Numbered from the stretch's first letter, positions 30,654 to 39,467 are shown. The stretch: 39,495 nt of DNA from Oscillospiraceae bacterium (GCA_022508845.1 JAFLUL010000011.1:1-39495), one strand, 5' to 3'. The notes: generated from the sequence alone by a model not told the origin. Made by a program: numbers and translations.

Positions 30654-31487
30654 TTGCCCGGAACGCTTTATATAGTTGGTACGCCGATAGGAAATTTAGG
30701 CGACTTTTCAGAGAGAGCAAAACAAACGCTCAGAGAAGTTGATTTTATTGCTGCGGAGGACACGAGAGTAACCGTTAAGCTATTAAATCATTTCGATATA
30801 AAAAAAAGCCTCATAAGCTACCACGAGCACAACAGAAAAGAAAAGGGACCGGACATTCTCGAAAGAATTCTCGCCGGGGAGAGCTGCGCCCTTGTTACCG
30901 ACGCCGGTATGCCCGCCATATCGGATCCCGGGATAGACCTTGTTCGGCTTTGCAGAGAAAACGGGGTAAATATTGCTGCCGTTCCGGGGCCTACCGCGTT
31001 AACAACGGCTCTCGCCTTTTCCGGAATGGAGGTATCGCGTTTTTCGTTTGAAGGTTTTTTAACCGTTAACAAGCCAAACAGAAAAAAGCATCTTGAGGAA
31101 ATAAAGTCCGAGAGAAAAACTATGGTCTTTTATGAGGCCCCCCACAAGCTCGCATCAACCCTCCGAGACCTTTATGAAGCCCTCGGTAACAGAAGGATAG
31201 CGATAATAAAAGAGCTTACTAAAATTCACGAGAGCTGCGAAAAAACTACTCTCAGCGAGGCAGCAGGAAAATATGACGGGATAAAGCTCAAGGGAGAATA
31301 TGTTTTAGTAATAGAGGCAAAAACCGAAGAGGAGCTGAAAAACGAGGCTCCCCCCGCCGACCCGCTTGCCGCTGCAAAAAAATATCTGAGCGAGGGGCTG
31401 AGCGTTAATGAAGCCTCCAAACGAGCGGCAAAAGAGACAGGCGCAAAAAAAAGCGAAATATATAAGCTTTTAAGCGAAAACTCTTGA
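30654..31487 (+). CDS. rsmI: 16S rRNA (cytidine1402-2'-O)-methyltransferase RsmI
   Basis: TTG start with AAGGTGG SD; GTLYIVGTPIGNLGDFSERA, AAEDTRVTVKLLNHF, LVTDAGMPAISDPG, PGPTALTTAL. Confidence 0.96.
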   Translation: MPGTLYIVGTPIGNLGDFSERAKQTLREVDFIAAEDTRVTVKLLNHFDIKKSLISYHEHNRKEKGPDILERILAGESCALVTDAGMPAISDPGIDLVRLCRENGVNIAAVPGPTALTTALAFSGMEVSRFSFEGFLTVNKPNRKKHLEEIKSERKTMVFYEAPHKLASTLRDLYEALGNRRIAIIKELTKIHESCEKTTLSEAAGKYDGIKLKGEYVLVIEAKTEEELKNEAPPADPLAAAKKYLSEGLSVNEASKRAAKETGAKKSEIYKLLSENS

Positions 31488-31512
31488 AAATTTTTTTGAA
31501 ATACTGTATACT
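31484..31512 (+). promoter_or_regulatory. Putative sigmaA promoter overlapping the rsmI stop codon
   Basis: TTGAAA (31484-31489), 17-bp spacer, TATACT (31507-31512), 37 nt upstream of ATG 31549. Confidence 0.65.
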
Positions 31513-31548
31513 ATAGTTGGAAAACTTTATTGAGAGGAATTATATGTT

Positions 31549-32049
31549 ATGAAAAAAATAATATCTGTTCTTTTGGCAGCTCTGCTTTTGTTTTCGGGTA
31601 TCAGCGTTATCGCTATTGCCGCTGACAGCGATGACAGCGGATTTAAAGCTGTTTATACCGTCAGAGCCGCCGACAACAGCGCGGACAAAATAAGAATAGT
31701 AGGGGTTTACGGAAGAAACGAAGTAACCGCGGGCGAAACCTTTTATTTCACTATAGACTATCTCGGAAGATACCGCCCCGACCAAACGACCGTAATAAAG
31801 GCGTTTCCCGCCTCCTTCCCCGCCGACCTTGTTGGAAGCTATGAGGATTCAACCGAAATCATAATCATCACTCCCGACCCCTCAACGGGCATTTATGCCA
31901 TACCGAACGTTCAGGAGGACTGGTGCATTGCGGCTTATTCTCTTCAGGAGGATAATTTTTCAAGCCTTAAGGATATGCTTATGAACCTTATAAGCGCCAT
32001 AGTTGAGTTTTTCGCGAATCTGAAAAACCTCTTCGGCCTTGCAAACTGA
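31549..32049 (+). CDS. Small secreted protein of unknown function
   Basis: Signal peptide MKKIISVLLAALLLFSGISVIAIAA; hydrophobic C-terminal segment MLMNLISAIVEFFANLKNLFGLAN. Confidence 0.75.
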   Translation: MKKIISVLLAALLLFSGISVIAIAADSDDSGFKAVYTVRAADNSADKIRIVGVYGRNEVTAGETFYFTIDYLGRYRPDQTTVIKAFPASFPADLVGSYEDSTEIIIITPDPSTGIYAIPNVQEDWCIAAYSLQEDNFSSLKDMLMNLISAIVEFFANLKNLFGLAN

Positions 32050-32076
32050 AAAGCATACAGGTCTTAAAACAGAAAG

Positions 32077-32100
32077 ACTCCGTGAAAGCGGAGTTTTTTA
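32077..32100 (+). terminator. Rho-independent terminator
   Basis: ACTCCG-TGAAAG-CGGAGT followed by a T-run. Confidence 0.8.
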
Positions 32101-32131
32101 AATACCGCCGGACTTTTTTGGAGGGGTGAAT

Positions 32132-32896
32132 TTGCTTAAATTTATTTCGTGGAACGTAAACGGACTGAGAGCCGTTCAGAATAAGGGCTTTAAGGATATA
32201 TTCAGGGAGCTTGACGCTGACTTTTTTTGTATGCAGGAAACAAAGCTGCAGGAGGGGCAGATAGATCTCTCTTTTGACGGCTATACTTCCTATTGGAACT
32301 ACGCCGAAAAAAAGGGCTATTCCGGAACCTGCATTTTTGCAAGGCATAAGCCCATAAACGTATTTAACGGCATCGGCATGCCCGAACACGACACCGAGGG
32401 AAGAGTTATAACTCTGGAATACAAGGGCTTTTATCTCGTTACGGTTTACACTCCGAACGCAAAGGAGGATCTTTCGCGCCTTGCCTATCGGCAGGTTTGG
32501 GAAGATGAATTTCTTAAATATATAAACTCTCTCAGAGAAAAAAAGCCCGTTGTTTTTTGCGGAGATCTCAACGTTGCCCACAGGGAGATAGACCTTAAAA
32601 ATCCCAAGTCAAACCGCGGCCACGCGGGCTTTACCGATGAGGAAAGATCAAAATTTTCTGCCGTTCTAAGCTCCGGCTATACTGACACATTCCGCTATTT
32701 TTATCCGGACAGAGAAAATGTTTATTCCTGGTGGTCTTACAGATTCAACGCAAGAAAAAACAACACAGGATGGAGAATCGACTATTTTATAGCCGATAAA
32801 AGCCTTGATGATAAGCTTGTTTCCGCCGATATTCTATGCGATGTTTACGGCTCTGATCACTGCCCTGTTGAGCTGAAAGCTGATTTGGAAGTTTAA
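32132..32896 (+). CDS. xth: Exodeoxyribonuclease III
   Basis: LKFISWNVNGLRAVQNKGF, FFCMQETKLQEGQ, VVFCGDLNVAHREIDLKNPKSN, WRIDYFIAD, GSDHCPVELK. TTG at 32132 fits the GGAGGGG SD better than GTG at 32126. Confidence 0.95.
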   Translation: MLKFISWNVNGLRAVQNKGFKDIFRELDADFFCMQETKLQEGQIDLSFDGYTSYWNYAEKKGYSGTCIFARHKPINVFNGIGMPEHDTEGRVITLEYKGFYLVTVYTPNAKEDLSRLAYRQVWEDEFLKYINSLREKKPVVFCGDLNVAHREIDLKNPKSNRGHAGFTDEERSKFSAVLSSGYTDTFRYFYPDRENVYSWWSYRFNARKNNTGWRIDYFIADKSLDDKLVSADILCDVYGSDHCPVELKADLEV

Positions 32897-32897
32897 G

Positions 32898-34619
32898 ATG
32901 AGAAATATAATAAAATTATCCGATCAATGGCAAAAGGAAGAGGCTAAGGAGGTTTTCAGCAGCTTTGAGCTGCCTTTTAAAACTCCTGCAATAAACGCGC
33001 CTGAAAAAATAACGCTCAGGAGAAAAATATTTATCTCCGATGAGGATAAAAACGAAGAATTCTTTCTTGAGATAAAGGGGCTGAGCGGAAAAATAACGGT
33101 CTTCATCGGGAACGAAGAGGCCGGAAAAGAGACCTGCGCCATAGCGCCCCGCTATATTGACATAACCGGCTTTATAAAAAAAGGTGAAGACCTTGAAATA
33201 AGGCTTGAAATTATTCCCCTGCCTAACCCCCACGGCGATTTCACCTTTTTTGACTCGTCGGTTATATGCGTTCCTCGCTCGCATTTTGACGTTAAGATGA
33301 ATAACGACCCCATAAGCGTTAGAACCGAATTTGAAAAAACCGGGGTAAAGCTATTCATAAAAGCTGATATAATAAATCCAAACAACTATGACGTTGTTGT
33401 TTTCAAACTTATTTCTCCTCTCTCACAGCTTATTGAAGTAAGATCGGCGCGCCCCACCGACGGTTCGGCTGAATTTTTTATTGAAGAGCCTCTGAGATGG
33501 GACGGGGTTCATTCCGCTTATAAATACAGAGCCGAAATTATTCTTCAGCGTGATTCCGAAATTATAGACACCGCCTCAAAGAGCTTCGGCATAAGGGAAT
33601 TCAAGGCGGAAAAGGACGGGTTTTTTAAACTGAACGGCATAAAACTTCCGCTTGGGGGCTGTGCGCTGAGAAACGCCGATAAAACCGAAAAGGACGCCGA
33701 GAGCTTAAAGGAGCTGGACGCAAATCTTGTTTTGGTAAATTATATAGACCCTGAGGAAAGGCTCCTAAACAAGTGCGATGAGCTTGGAATTATGGTGTTT
33801 TTCCTTTTCTCCGGGAACGGAAATGACAGCGATTTTGACGAGCTTAAAAGGATAACAAGGCTGCTCTCCTGCCATCCGAGCGCGGCTTTTATTTCCCACT
33901 CGGGATATGACCCCGTCTACCGAAAAAAAATCTGCTCGGAAATTAAGAGCAATTCGCAGTATATTTACACCGCCGGACCTTGCGACATCTTAAATAAAGA
34001 GAGCCTCAGTGACGCCATCCCCGATGTTTTGCTGCTCTATATTGATTCTCCCGCCGAAAAAAGCGGCTATACAGAACTTGAAAGCAGCTACAGCGAAATT
34101 ATCTCCGAGCATCCCGACTACCGCTTTGCCGTATTCCCAAAGGTTTCACTGAAAAAAGACGAAAACAACTATCAGGAAAATTTTTCCGATTTTCACGAAA
34201 GAATGTGGAGCATTTTCGGAACAAAGAAAAACACCGTTTGCTATTTTACGGGATTTTTAACCGACAATCCCGAAAACTCCGACCTCACAGGGCTTATTTC
34301 CTCAAACAGAGAAAAGAAAGACGCTTTTTGGTTTTATAAGGCTCAGTTTTCGGCAGACAAATTTATAAAAATAGCCTCGCTCCCCGAAGCATCAACCAAA
34401 AAGCGCATAACAGTTAAATGCTATACAAACTCATCTCTTCCCGTTTTATCCGTTAACGGAAAGGTAAAAAAGAAGCTCCTGCCGGTAAAGCTCTCCCCCT
34501 GTGTTTATCTGTTTCAAAACGTTAAGCTCAGAAGAAAAGAGAACGGCATTTCTCTCTCCTGCGGCAATAAAACCGACAAAGTTTCCGTTTACCGTTCCCG
34601 CTCAAAAAAGAAAAAATAA
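32898..34619 (+). CDS. GH2 beta-galactosidase-like protein, probably catalytically inactive
   Basis: GH2-like order: jelly-roll start, Ig-like region, FGIREFKAEKDGFFKLNGIKLPLGGCALRN...LDANLVLVNYIDPEERLLNKCDELGIMVFF, ...HERMWSIFG...GLISSNREKKDAFWFYKAQFS. HPSxxxWSxGNE equivalent reads HPSAAFISHSGYD. Confidence 0.72.
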   Translation: MRNIIKLSDQWQKEEAKEVFSSFELPFKTPAINAPEKITLRRKIFISDEDKNEEFFLEIKGLSGKITVFIGNEEAGKETCAIAPRYIDITGFIKKGEDLEIRLEIIPLPNPHGDFTFFDSSVICVPRSHFDVKMNNDPISVRTEFEKTGVKLFIKADIINPNNYDVVVFKLISPLSQLIEVRSARPTDGSAEFFIEEPLRWDGVHSAYKYRAEIILQRDSEIIDTASKSFGIREFKAEKDGFFKLNGIKLPLGGCALRNADKTEKDAESLKELDANLVLVNYIDPEERLLNKCDELGIMVFFLFSGNGNDSDFDELKRITRLLSCHPSAAFISHSGYDPVYRKKICSEIKSNSQYIYTAGPCDILNKESLSDAIPDVLLLYIDSPAEKSGYTELESSYSEIISEHPDYRFAVFPKVSLKKDENNYQENFSDFHERMWSIFGTKKNTVCYFTGFLTDNPENSDLTGLISSNREKKDAFWFYKAQFSADKFIKIASLPEASTKKRITVKCYTNSSLPVLSVNGKVKKKLLPVKLSPCVYLFQNVKLRRKENGISLSCGNKTDKVSVYRSRSKKKK

Positions 34620-34633
34620 CCGTATAATTTTTT

Positions 34634-34660
34634 CTCCCCCGGAAATGCTTTTCGGGGGAG
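34634..34660 (+). promoter_or_regulatory. Hairpin sequestering the Shine-Dalgarno of the downstream membrane protein gene
   Basis: CTCCCCCGGAAA-TGC-TTTTCGGGGGAG, 12-bp stem with one G-T wobble; the 3' strand GGGGGAG is the SD for ATG 34669. Confidence 0.65.
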
Positions 34661-34668
34661 ATGATTTT

Positions 34669-35520
34669 ATGTTTGAGGTTAAAACAAGGGCAAGGATATT
34701 AACTCACGGCTCAAAAACAAAAGGAGTTTTGCTGTTAATTCTGCCCGCCGCGGCATTTACGGGCTTAATAATAAGCGTTTTGCTCTTTATTCTATGCTCA
34801 TATTATCCTGCCGAAACGGTTTTCGAAGGCTGGTTTTTTTCTCAAACAATAAAAAATAATCCGGCTTTCTCAGTCTTTATAAAATACTTTTTCCTTTTTT
34901 GTTCCGTATTGTTTTTGCTGTTTTTTTCGTCGCTGCGCTTTACTCTGATGGCATATTTTTATTATCGGACCGACAAAAATCAGTCCAGACCCAAGAGCTT
35001 TATCTCGCTGAAAACAGGCGCAAAAAACTTCAGGTGCGGCGCATTTCTTTTTCTGATCAAAACGGCGTATTTCGCTCTCTTTCTGCTTCCGGGGGCCATA
35101 AGCTCAGCGGTTATTTATATGCTCGTAAACAGCCGCGGAATTCCTGCGGCAACCCTGTATACGGGACTGGCGGTATCGTTTATTCAGCTTATTGCGGCAA
35201 TAGCGGCGGCCTTTATATTTTTCGGAAGATATTATATGACGGAATATTTATTATATCTTAATCCGCTTATGAGCGTGCGCGAGGCGGTCATATCTTCTGC
35301 CTCTCTTATGCGGGGAAAGCTTTTTTCAACCGCGCTGTTTCGCCTTCAGATGATACCGTGGCTTGCGCTTAAACAGGTGATTTTTATACTTCCCTTTGCC
35401 CTTTCATATTCCTCTCTCCTAAGGGCTGTTATGAGAGAAAAAATCTTTGCGGAGGACAAAACCAAGGTTAATTCCCCTGCGGTGAGCTTTTATATAAATA
35501 AAAAAAGCAAATTTTTCTAA
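34669..35520 (+). CDS. Multi-pass membrane protein of unknown function
   Basis: Several hydrophobic helices; ATG 34669 has SD GGGGGAG at 34654-34660. The ORF-track start (34501) overlaps the upstream CDS. Confidence 0.75.
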   Translation: MFEVKTRARILTHGSKTKGVLLLILPAAAFTGLIISVLLFILCSYYPAETVFEGWFFSQTIKNNPAFSVFIKYFFLFCSVLFLLFFSSLRFTLMAYFYYRTDKNQSRPKSFISLKTGAKNFRCGAFLFLIKTAYFALFLLPGAISSAVIYMLVNSRGIPAATLYTGLAVSFIQLIAAIAAAFIFFGRYYMTEYLLYLNPLMSVREAVISSASLMRGKLFSTALFRLQMIPWLALKQVIFILPFALSYSSLLRAVMREKIFAEDKTKVNSPAVSFYINKKSKFF

Positions 35521-35538
35521 ACAAATGTTTGCTTTTTT
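35501..35538 (+). terminator. AT-rich hairpin at the end of the membrane protein gene, possible terminator
   Basis: AAAAAAGCAAA (35501-35511) pairs with TTTGCTTTTTT (35528-35538); the left arm encodes the last codons of the gene. Confidence 0.5.
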
Positions 35539-35557
35539 GGAACTTATGTGCTATACT
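35519..35557 (+). promoter_or_regulatory. lexA promoter with putative LexA (SOS) box overlapping the -35
   Basis: AAACAAATGTTT (35519-35530) resembles the Gram-positive SOS box (GAACNNNNGTTC/T); -35 TTGCTT (35529-35534), 17-bp spacer, -10 TATACT (35552-35557). Confidence 0.6.
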
Positions 35558-35589
35558 AAAAAAAGAATATGATCAGAAAGGGGCAAATT

Positions 35590-36180
35590 ATGAAAGAATT
35601 AAACGACATTCAGAAAAAAATGTATGAATTCCTCGCCGAACAGGCGCAAAAGGGAAAGGTTCCAACCGTTCGTGAAATATGCCGTCAGGTCGGTTTAAAA
35701 TCAACCGGCACAACGCAGAGATACCTTGAGCGTCTTGAAGAGGCGGGTTATATTGAGCGCGACCCACTTCACAGCCGCTCGATAAGACTAACGGGAGAGC
35801 GCCGCCCAACGGTTCAGGTTCCCCTTATAGGTACCGTTACCGCCGGTATGCCCATACTTGCCTATGAATCCATTGAGGGCTATGTTCCGTTTATGGGAAG
35901 CGTTGATAATTCAAAGTCGCTCTTTGCGTTAAGAGTTCGCGGCGACAGTATGATAAACGCCGGCATTTTAAACGGCGACATCATCATTGCCGAAAAAACT
36001 CCCTCGGCAGCTAACGGAGAGATCGTTGTTGCTCTTATTGAGGACGAGGCAACCGTTAAAAGATTTTATAAAGAAAACGGCCACTTCCGCCTGCAGCCCG
36101 AAAACAACGATTACGAGCCTATTATAACAGAAGAGCTCATCATTTTGGGCAAGGTTGTTTCGCTGATAAGAAATTATTGA
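35590..36180 (+). CDS. lexA: LexA repressor
   Basis: MKELNDIQKKMYEFLAEQAQKGKVPTVREICRQVGLKSTGTTQRYLERLEEAGYIER; cleavage site VTAGMP, catalytic RGDSMI and ATVKRF. ATG 35590 has SD AAAGGGG. Confidence 0.96.
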   Translation: MKELNDIQKKMYEFLAEQAQKGKVPTVREICRQVGLKSTGTTQRYLERLEEAGYIERDPLHSRSIRLTGERRPTVQVPLIGTVTAGMPILAYESIEGYVPFMGSVDNSKSLFALRVRGDSMINAGILNGDIIIAEKTPSAANGEIVVALIEDEATVKRFYKENGHFRLQPENNDYEPIITEELIILGKVVSLIRNY

Positions 36181-36203
36181 TAATTAACATAAAAACAAAC
36201 GCA

Positions 36204-36236
36204 AAACCCAGGCTGCCGTAACGGCAGCCTGGGTTT
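36204..36236. terminator. Strong hairpin downstream of lexA, probable terminator
   Basis: AAACCCAGGCTGCCG-TAA-CGGCAGCCTGGGTTT, perfect 15-bp stem. Confidence 0.75.
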
Positions 36237-36397
36237 AATATATCTGTTTTCTTCCGAACTCTTCATAAATTCGGATTGAGGATCAAAAATAATTTGCCTT
36301 ATAATTTCAACAGGTAAACAGTTTGGCTTTAAGCAAATTTTTTTCACAAAATGCCGCCCTGCCGGTGCGGTATTTTCAGCTGCCGTAAAATTACCTA

Positions 36398-36433
36398 AAA
36401 AATGAGGGACGACTGTAACCATCCCTCATTTTT
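36398..36433. terminator. Hairpin at the 3' end of the LRR-metzincin gene, probable terminator
   Basis: AAAAATGAGGGA...TCCCTCATTTTT, 12-bp stem with T-tracts on both strands. Confidence 0.75.
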
Positions 36434-36453
36434 ATACCGAATTTATAATAGAT

Positions 36454-39402
36454 TTACAGCTTTTGAAGGCCAACGGCGGCGCGAAGTATCAGGCGGGCAT
36501 CTCCGGCGGTAACTTTTTTATCGTTATCAACATCGCACGCTTTAAACTCGGGGCTGCCTTCGGCAAAGCTTTCAAGATTTACTGCTCTGCGAAGAGCAAA
36601 ACGGGCGTCGGAGGCGGTGATTTTGCCGTCCATATCAACATCGCCCGGCATATAGGTGACAAACTTATCAGAGAGAACATCTTTAATTTGCTCAATAATG
36701 TCGCTGTCAATATCCGAATTATCAAGCTCGCCGTTTTCAATCGCGTCTGTCATTTGTTTTATTTCGCTCTGTGACGGTTTGTATACTTTTACGGCAAATG
36801 TTTTTAAAACATCATCCGTACCGGGATATGACAATACAGCTTTCAATTCATATTGCCCTTCAGCCGGATTATTAACAACAGGAACTTCTATACGGACAAA
36901 ACTAATTTCATCTGTTGAACCTGACACTGTTATTTTTCTACTATATTTTTTAACAACACCGTCACACTCAATACTGATTTCATATGTTGCATCTGATGCG
37001 GTCAGATTACTTATATCAACATACAGTTTCTGATTTGATTTTTCAGCGATCAATGTTTTATTAACAAGCTCAACGGCCGCACCGCCTTCATTAGCTAAAG
37101 TATCAGTATTTAATGATTCTTCCAGTGTTTTTTCCTGTATAGAGTTTCCGGTATCAAAAGAAATAATATTTTCAATTCCGGCATTATCTGCACTACCTAT
37201 TGTACCGCCGTTAAAAATGATATTATCCCAATCGTTATACCCGCCTTTTAAATCTTTTTCTGACTGATTATTTAAGTTTACTGACACTCCGTTTTCGATT
37301 TTATTATTTTTGTTAAAATCAATAGATTTACCTGCAATATCAGTTTCCGTATATGTTTTTCCTTTGAAAAACCACTTTGCTCCAAGGCCGGTTCCTGATG
37401 TTAATCCGTTAGGGTCAATGCCGTTTCTTTCATTCAAGTTGTTTTCATTTAAATCAGGAAGTTTGTAATTTGAATAGTCGATTGAATTGGTACCGACAAA
37501 TCCTGATGTTTGATATAAATAATTCATTATACTTAAATAGTTGGGTTTGTAACGAATATGGTCATTCCCTCCGTGTTTTAATCCAAGAGTATGTCCAAGT
37601 TCGTGCATAAATGTGCCTGCAACAGAAACATCTCCGCCGTTATAAACCCAATCTTGATTTGCAACGATAAAGAATTGTCCGGGAATACCATTTGCAATTC
37701 CGCTTGATGTACCGCCGTTATACCGGTCTGCAAATATGCAGTGCTTAAATGCCGCCGCTCTTTCCGCTGAAAAATTTGCATTTACAACAGTCTCCCAGTT
37801 TTTCGTATCAAACGATTGAACATAGGATATTTCATTTCCTCCCGACAAATTGCCCCATCGCTTTCCTGTTACAAAATCAATTGAATTGGGGCCTGCATCA
37901 ATATGTAAATTTATACCATGCGCCTTGAATACATCATAAACCATACGCATAGCATTTTGAGAAGGAGCTAAATTTCTGTATGACTGTGTTTCCCACCACA
38001 AAAAATTATTATTAGGTCTGACCATCCAATCAACCTCAACAAATATGTCAGGAATATTTGGGTCAGCACCCATCTTATTTAATTCCAGGTCAATAACTCC
38101 ATCATTATCAATATCAGCACCGTTTATTTCCCATTCGTCAGGGAGACCGTCTCCATCGCTGTCTTTTACAAAGCGAAGAGCTTTTTTTAATTCATCGTTA
38201 TTATCCCCGATATAAATGCGATTCCAGTCCGCCTTATTTCCGTTGTAATACACATTCTTAATTCTGAAACAGTCCTTAAATGCGGAAGTGCCGATGGATG
38301 TAACGCTGATCGGTATCGTTATATTTGTAAGCATACTGCAAGACCAGAATGCTTCATCGCCGATACTTTTTACACCGTCCGGAATTATTATACTTGAAAG
38401 CTTGCCGCAATAATAAAATGTTCTATAACCGATGGTTGTAACACCGTCCGGGATCGTTATGCTTGTGAGACTTTTACATCTTGCAAATGCCCCATCGGCA
38501 ATGGTTTTTGTGTTTTCACGAATCTCATATTCCTTAATGGATGTTTTCGCGGCTATCAAATGCTTTCCTATATATAATACTCCGGAATCCCAATTGCCGG
38601 AGTTATCATAGTATGCTGAACTGAAAAAAGCATTCTCACCAATACTTGTTACACTGTCAGGGATCGTTACACCTGTAAGACTGCTGCAGCCATAGAACGC
38701 TTCTCTGCCGATATTTGTAACACCGTCAGGTATTGTTATAGCCGGAAGCGCTTTGCAATTTTTAAATGTATAGTCAGCGATATTTGTTACATTATCAGGG
38801 ATGTTTATACTTTTAAGACTGTAACAATCGTAAAAAGCGCCTTGACCGATACTTGACACTCCGTCCGGTACAGTTAGTTCCGAAATATTGATGCAGCCTC
38901 TAAATACATCGTCAGCTATACTTGTAACACCGTCAGGAATAGTTAAAACGGTAATTTTATAACAATCGTAAAATGCGCCATCTCCGATGCTTGTTACACC
39001 TTTGGGGATCTGTATACCTGAGAGTGTTTTACATCCAAAAAATGCATCAACGCCGATACTTGTAACGCTGTCGGGAATTGATATGCTTTCAAGCTTGCTG
39101 CATTCGCGAAAAGCCATATCACCGATGCTTGTTACCCCGGGTTCAATGAAAACCTTCTTTATTCCTGATTTATTTACATACCACGGTGCAAGATTTGCTG
39201 ATATTGCATGAGGATCGTAATGCCAATCTTGCATATCGCCGCTTCCGCTGATAACAAGTTCCCCGTTATCATACAATACCCATTTCAAATTGTCTCCGCA
39301 AATGCCGCTGCGGGCAACTTCCGCAAAGGCAGAAAACGGCATAACGGTTATTATCATTAAAGCAACAAGAATAACCGACAAAATTTTTTTTCCTGTTTTC
39401 AT
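36454..39402 (-). CDS. Secreted BspA-like LRR protein with metzincin-type metalloprotease and C-terminal type I dockerin-like domain
   Basis: Signal peptide MKTGKKILSVILVALMIITVMPFSAFA; many SIGxxAFxxCxxLxxIxIPDGVT repeats; DSDGDGLPDEWE; HELGHTLGLKHGG with Met-turn-like SIMNY; C-terminus GDVDMDGKITASDARFALRRAV...CDVDNDKKVTAGDARLILRAAVGL. ATG 39402 fits the SD better than 39411. Confidence 0.9.
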   Translation of the reverse strand: MKTGKKILSVILVALMIITVMPFSAFAEVARSGICGDNLKWVLYDNGELVISGSGDMQDWHYDPHAISANLAPWYVNKSGIKKVFIEPGVTSIGDMAFRECSKLESISIPDSVTSIGVDAFFGCKTLSGIQIPKGVTSIGDGAFYDCYKITVLTIPDGVTSIADDVFRGCINISELTVPDGVSSIGQGAFYDCYSLKSINIPDNVTNIADYTFKNCKALPAITIPDGVTNIGREAFYGCSSLTGVTIPDSVTSIGENAFFSSAYYDNSGNWDSGVLYIGKHLIAAKTSIKEYEIRENTKTIADGAFARCKSLTSITIPDGVTTIGYRTFYYCGKLSSIIIPDGVKSIGDEAFWSCSMLTNITIPISVTSIGTSAFKDCFRIKNVYYNGNKADWNRIYIGDNNDELKKALRFVKDSDGDGLPDEWEINGADIDNDGVIDLELNKMGADPNIPDIFVEVDWMVRPNNNFLWWETQSYRNLAPSQNAMRMVYDVFKAHGINLHIDAGPNSIDFVTGKRWGNLSGGNEISYVQSFDTKNWETVVNANFSAERAAAFKHCIFADRYNGGTSSGIANGIPGQFFIVANQDWVYNGGDVSVAGTFMHELGHTLGLKHGGNDHIRYKPNYLSIMNYLYQTSGFVGTNSIDYSNYKLPDLNENNLNERNGIDPNGLTSGTGLGAKWFFKGKTYTETDIAGKSIDFNKNNKIENGVSVNLNNQSEKDLKGGYNDWDNIIFNGGTIGSADNAGIENIISFDTGNSIQEKTLEESLNTDTLANEGGAAVELVNKTLIAEKSNQKLYVDISNLTASDATYEISIECDGVVKKYSRKITVSGSTDEISFVRIEVPVVNNPAEGQYELKAVLSYPGTDDVLKTFAVKVYKPSQSEIKQMTDAIENGELDNSDIDSDIIEQIKDVLSDKFVTYMPGDVDMDGKITASDARFALRRAVNLESFAEGSPEFKACDVDNDKKVTAGDARLILRAAVGLQKL

Positions 39403-39427
39403 ATGAATCATCCTTTCAGATTTACAA

Positions 39428-39467
39428 GAAAGCGGCTGCTCCGCACGCCTGCGGCGTGTCCGCTTTC
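39428..39467. repeat. Nested palindrome upstream of the LRR-metzincin gene
   Basis: GAAAGCGG...CACGCC-TGC-GGCGTG...CCGCTTTC, GC-rich, unlike the flanking AT-rich intergenic sequence. Confidence 0.6.

Noticed and set aside
34501-34668. Upstream extension of the membrane protein ORF
   Set aside because: Overlaps the GH2-like CDS in another frame; ATG 34669 with a strong SD is the plausible start.
36255-36310. Possible decayed fifth copy of the AAAATCGC/heptamer element (TTCCGAACTC...ATTCGGATTGAGGATCAAAAATAATTTGCC)
   Set aside because: Resemblance to the other copies is too weak by eye in AT-rich sequence; needs alignment before being claimed.
36174-36422. 82-aa minus-strand ORF between lexA and the LRR-metzincin gene
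   Set aside because: Spans two terminator hairpins in intergenic DNA; no RBS or homology features.
38280-39150. Tandem DNA repeats as a possible CRISPR or satellite array
   Set aside because: The periodicity is explained by LRR codons (about 23-aa units) in a continuous CDS; no identical repeats with unique spacers.
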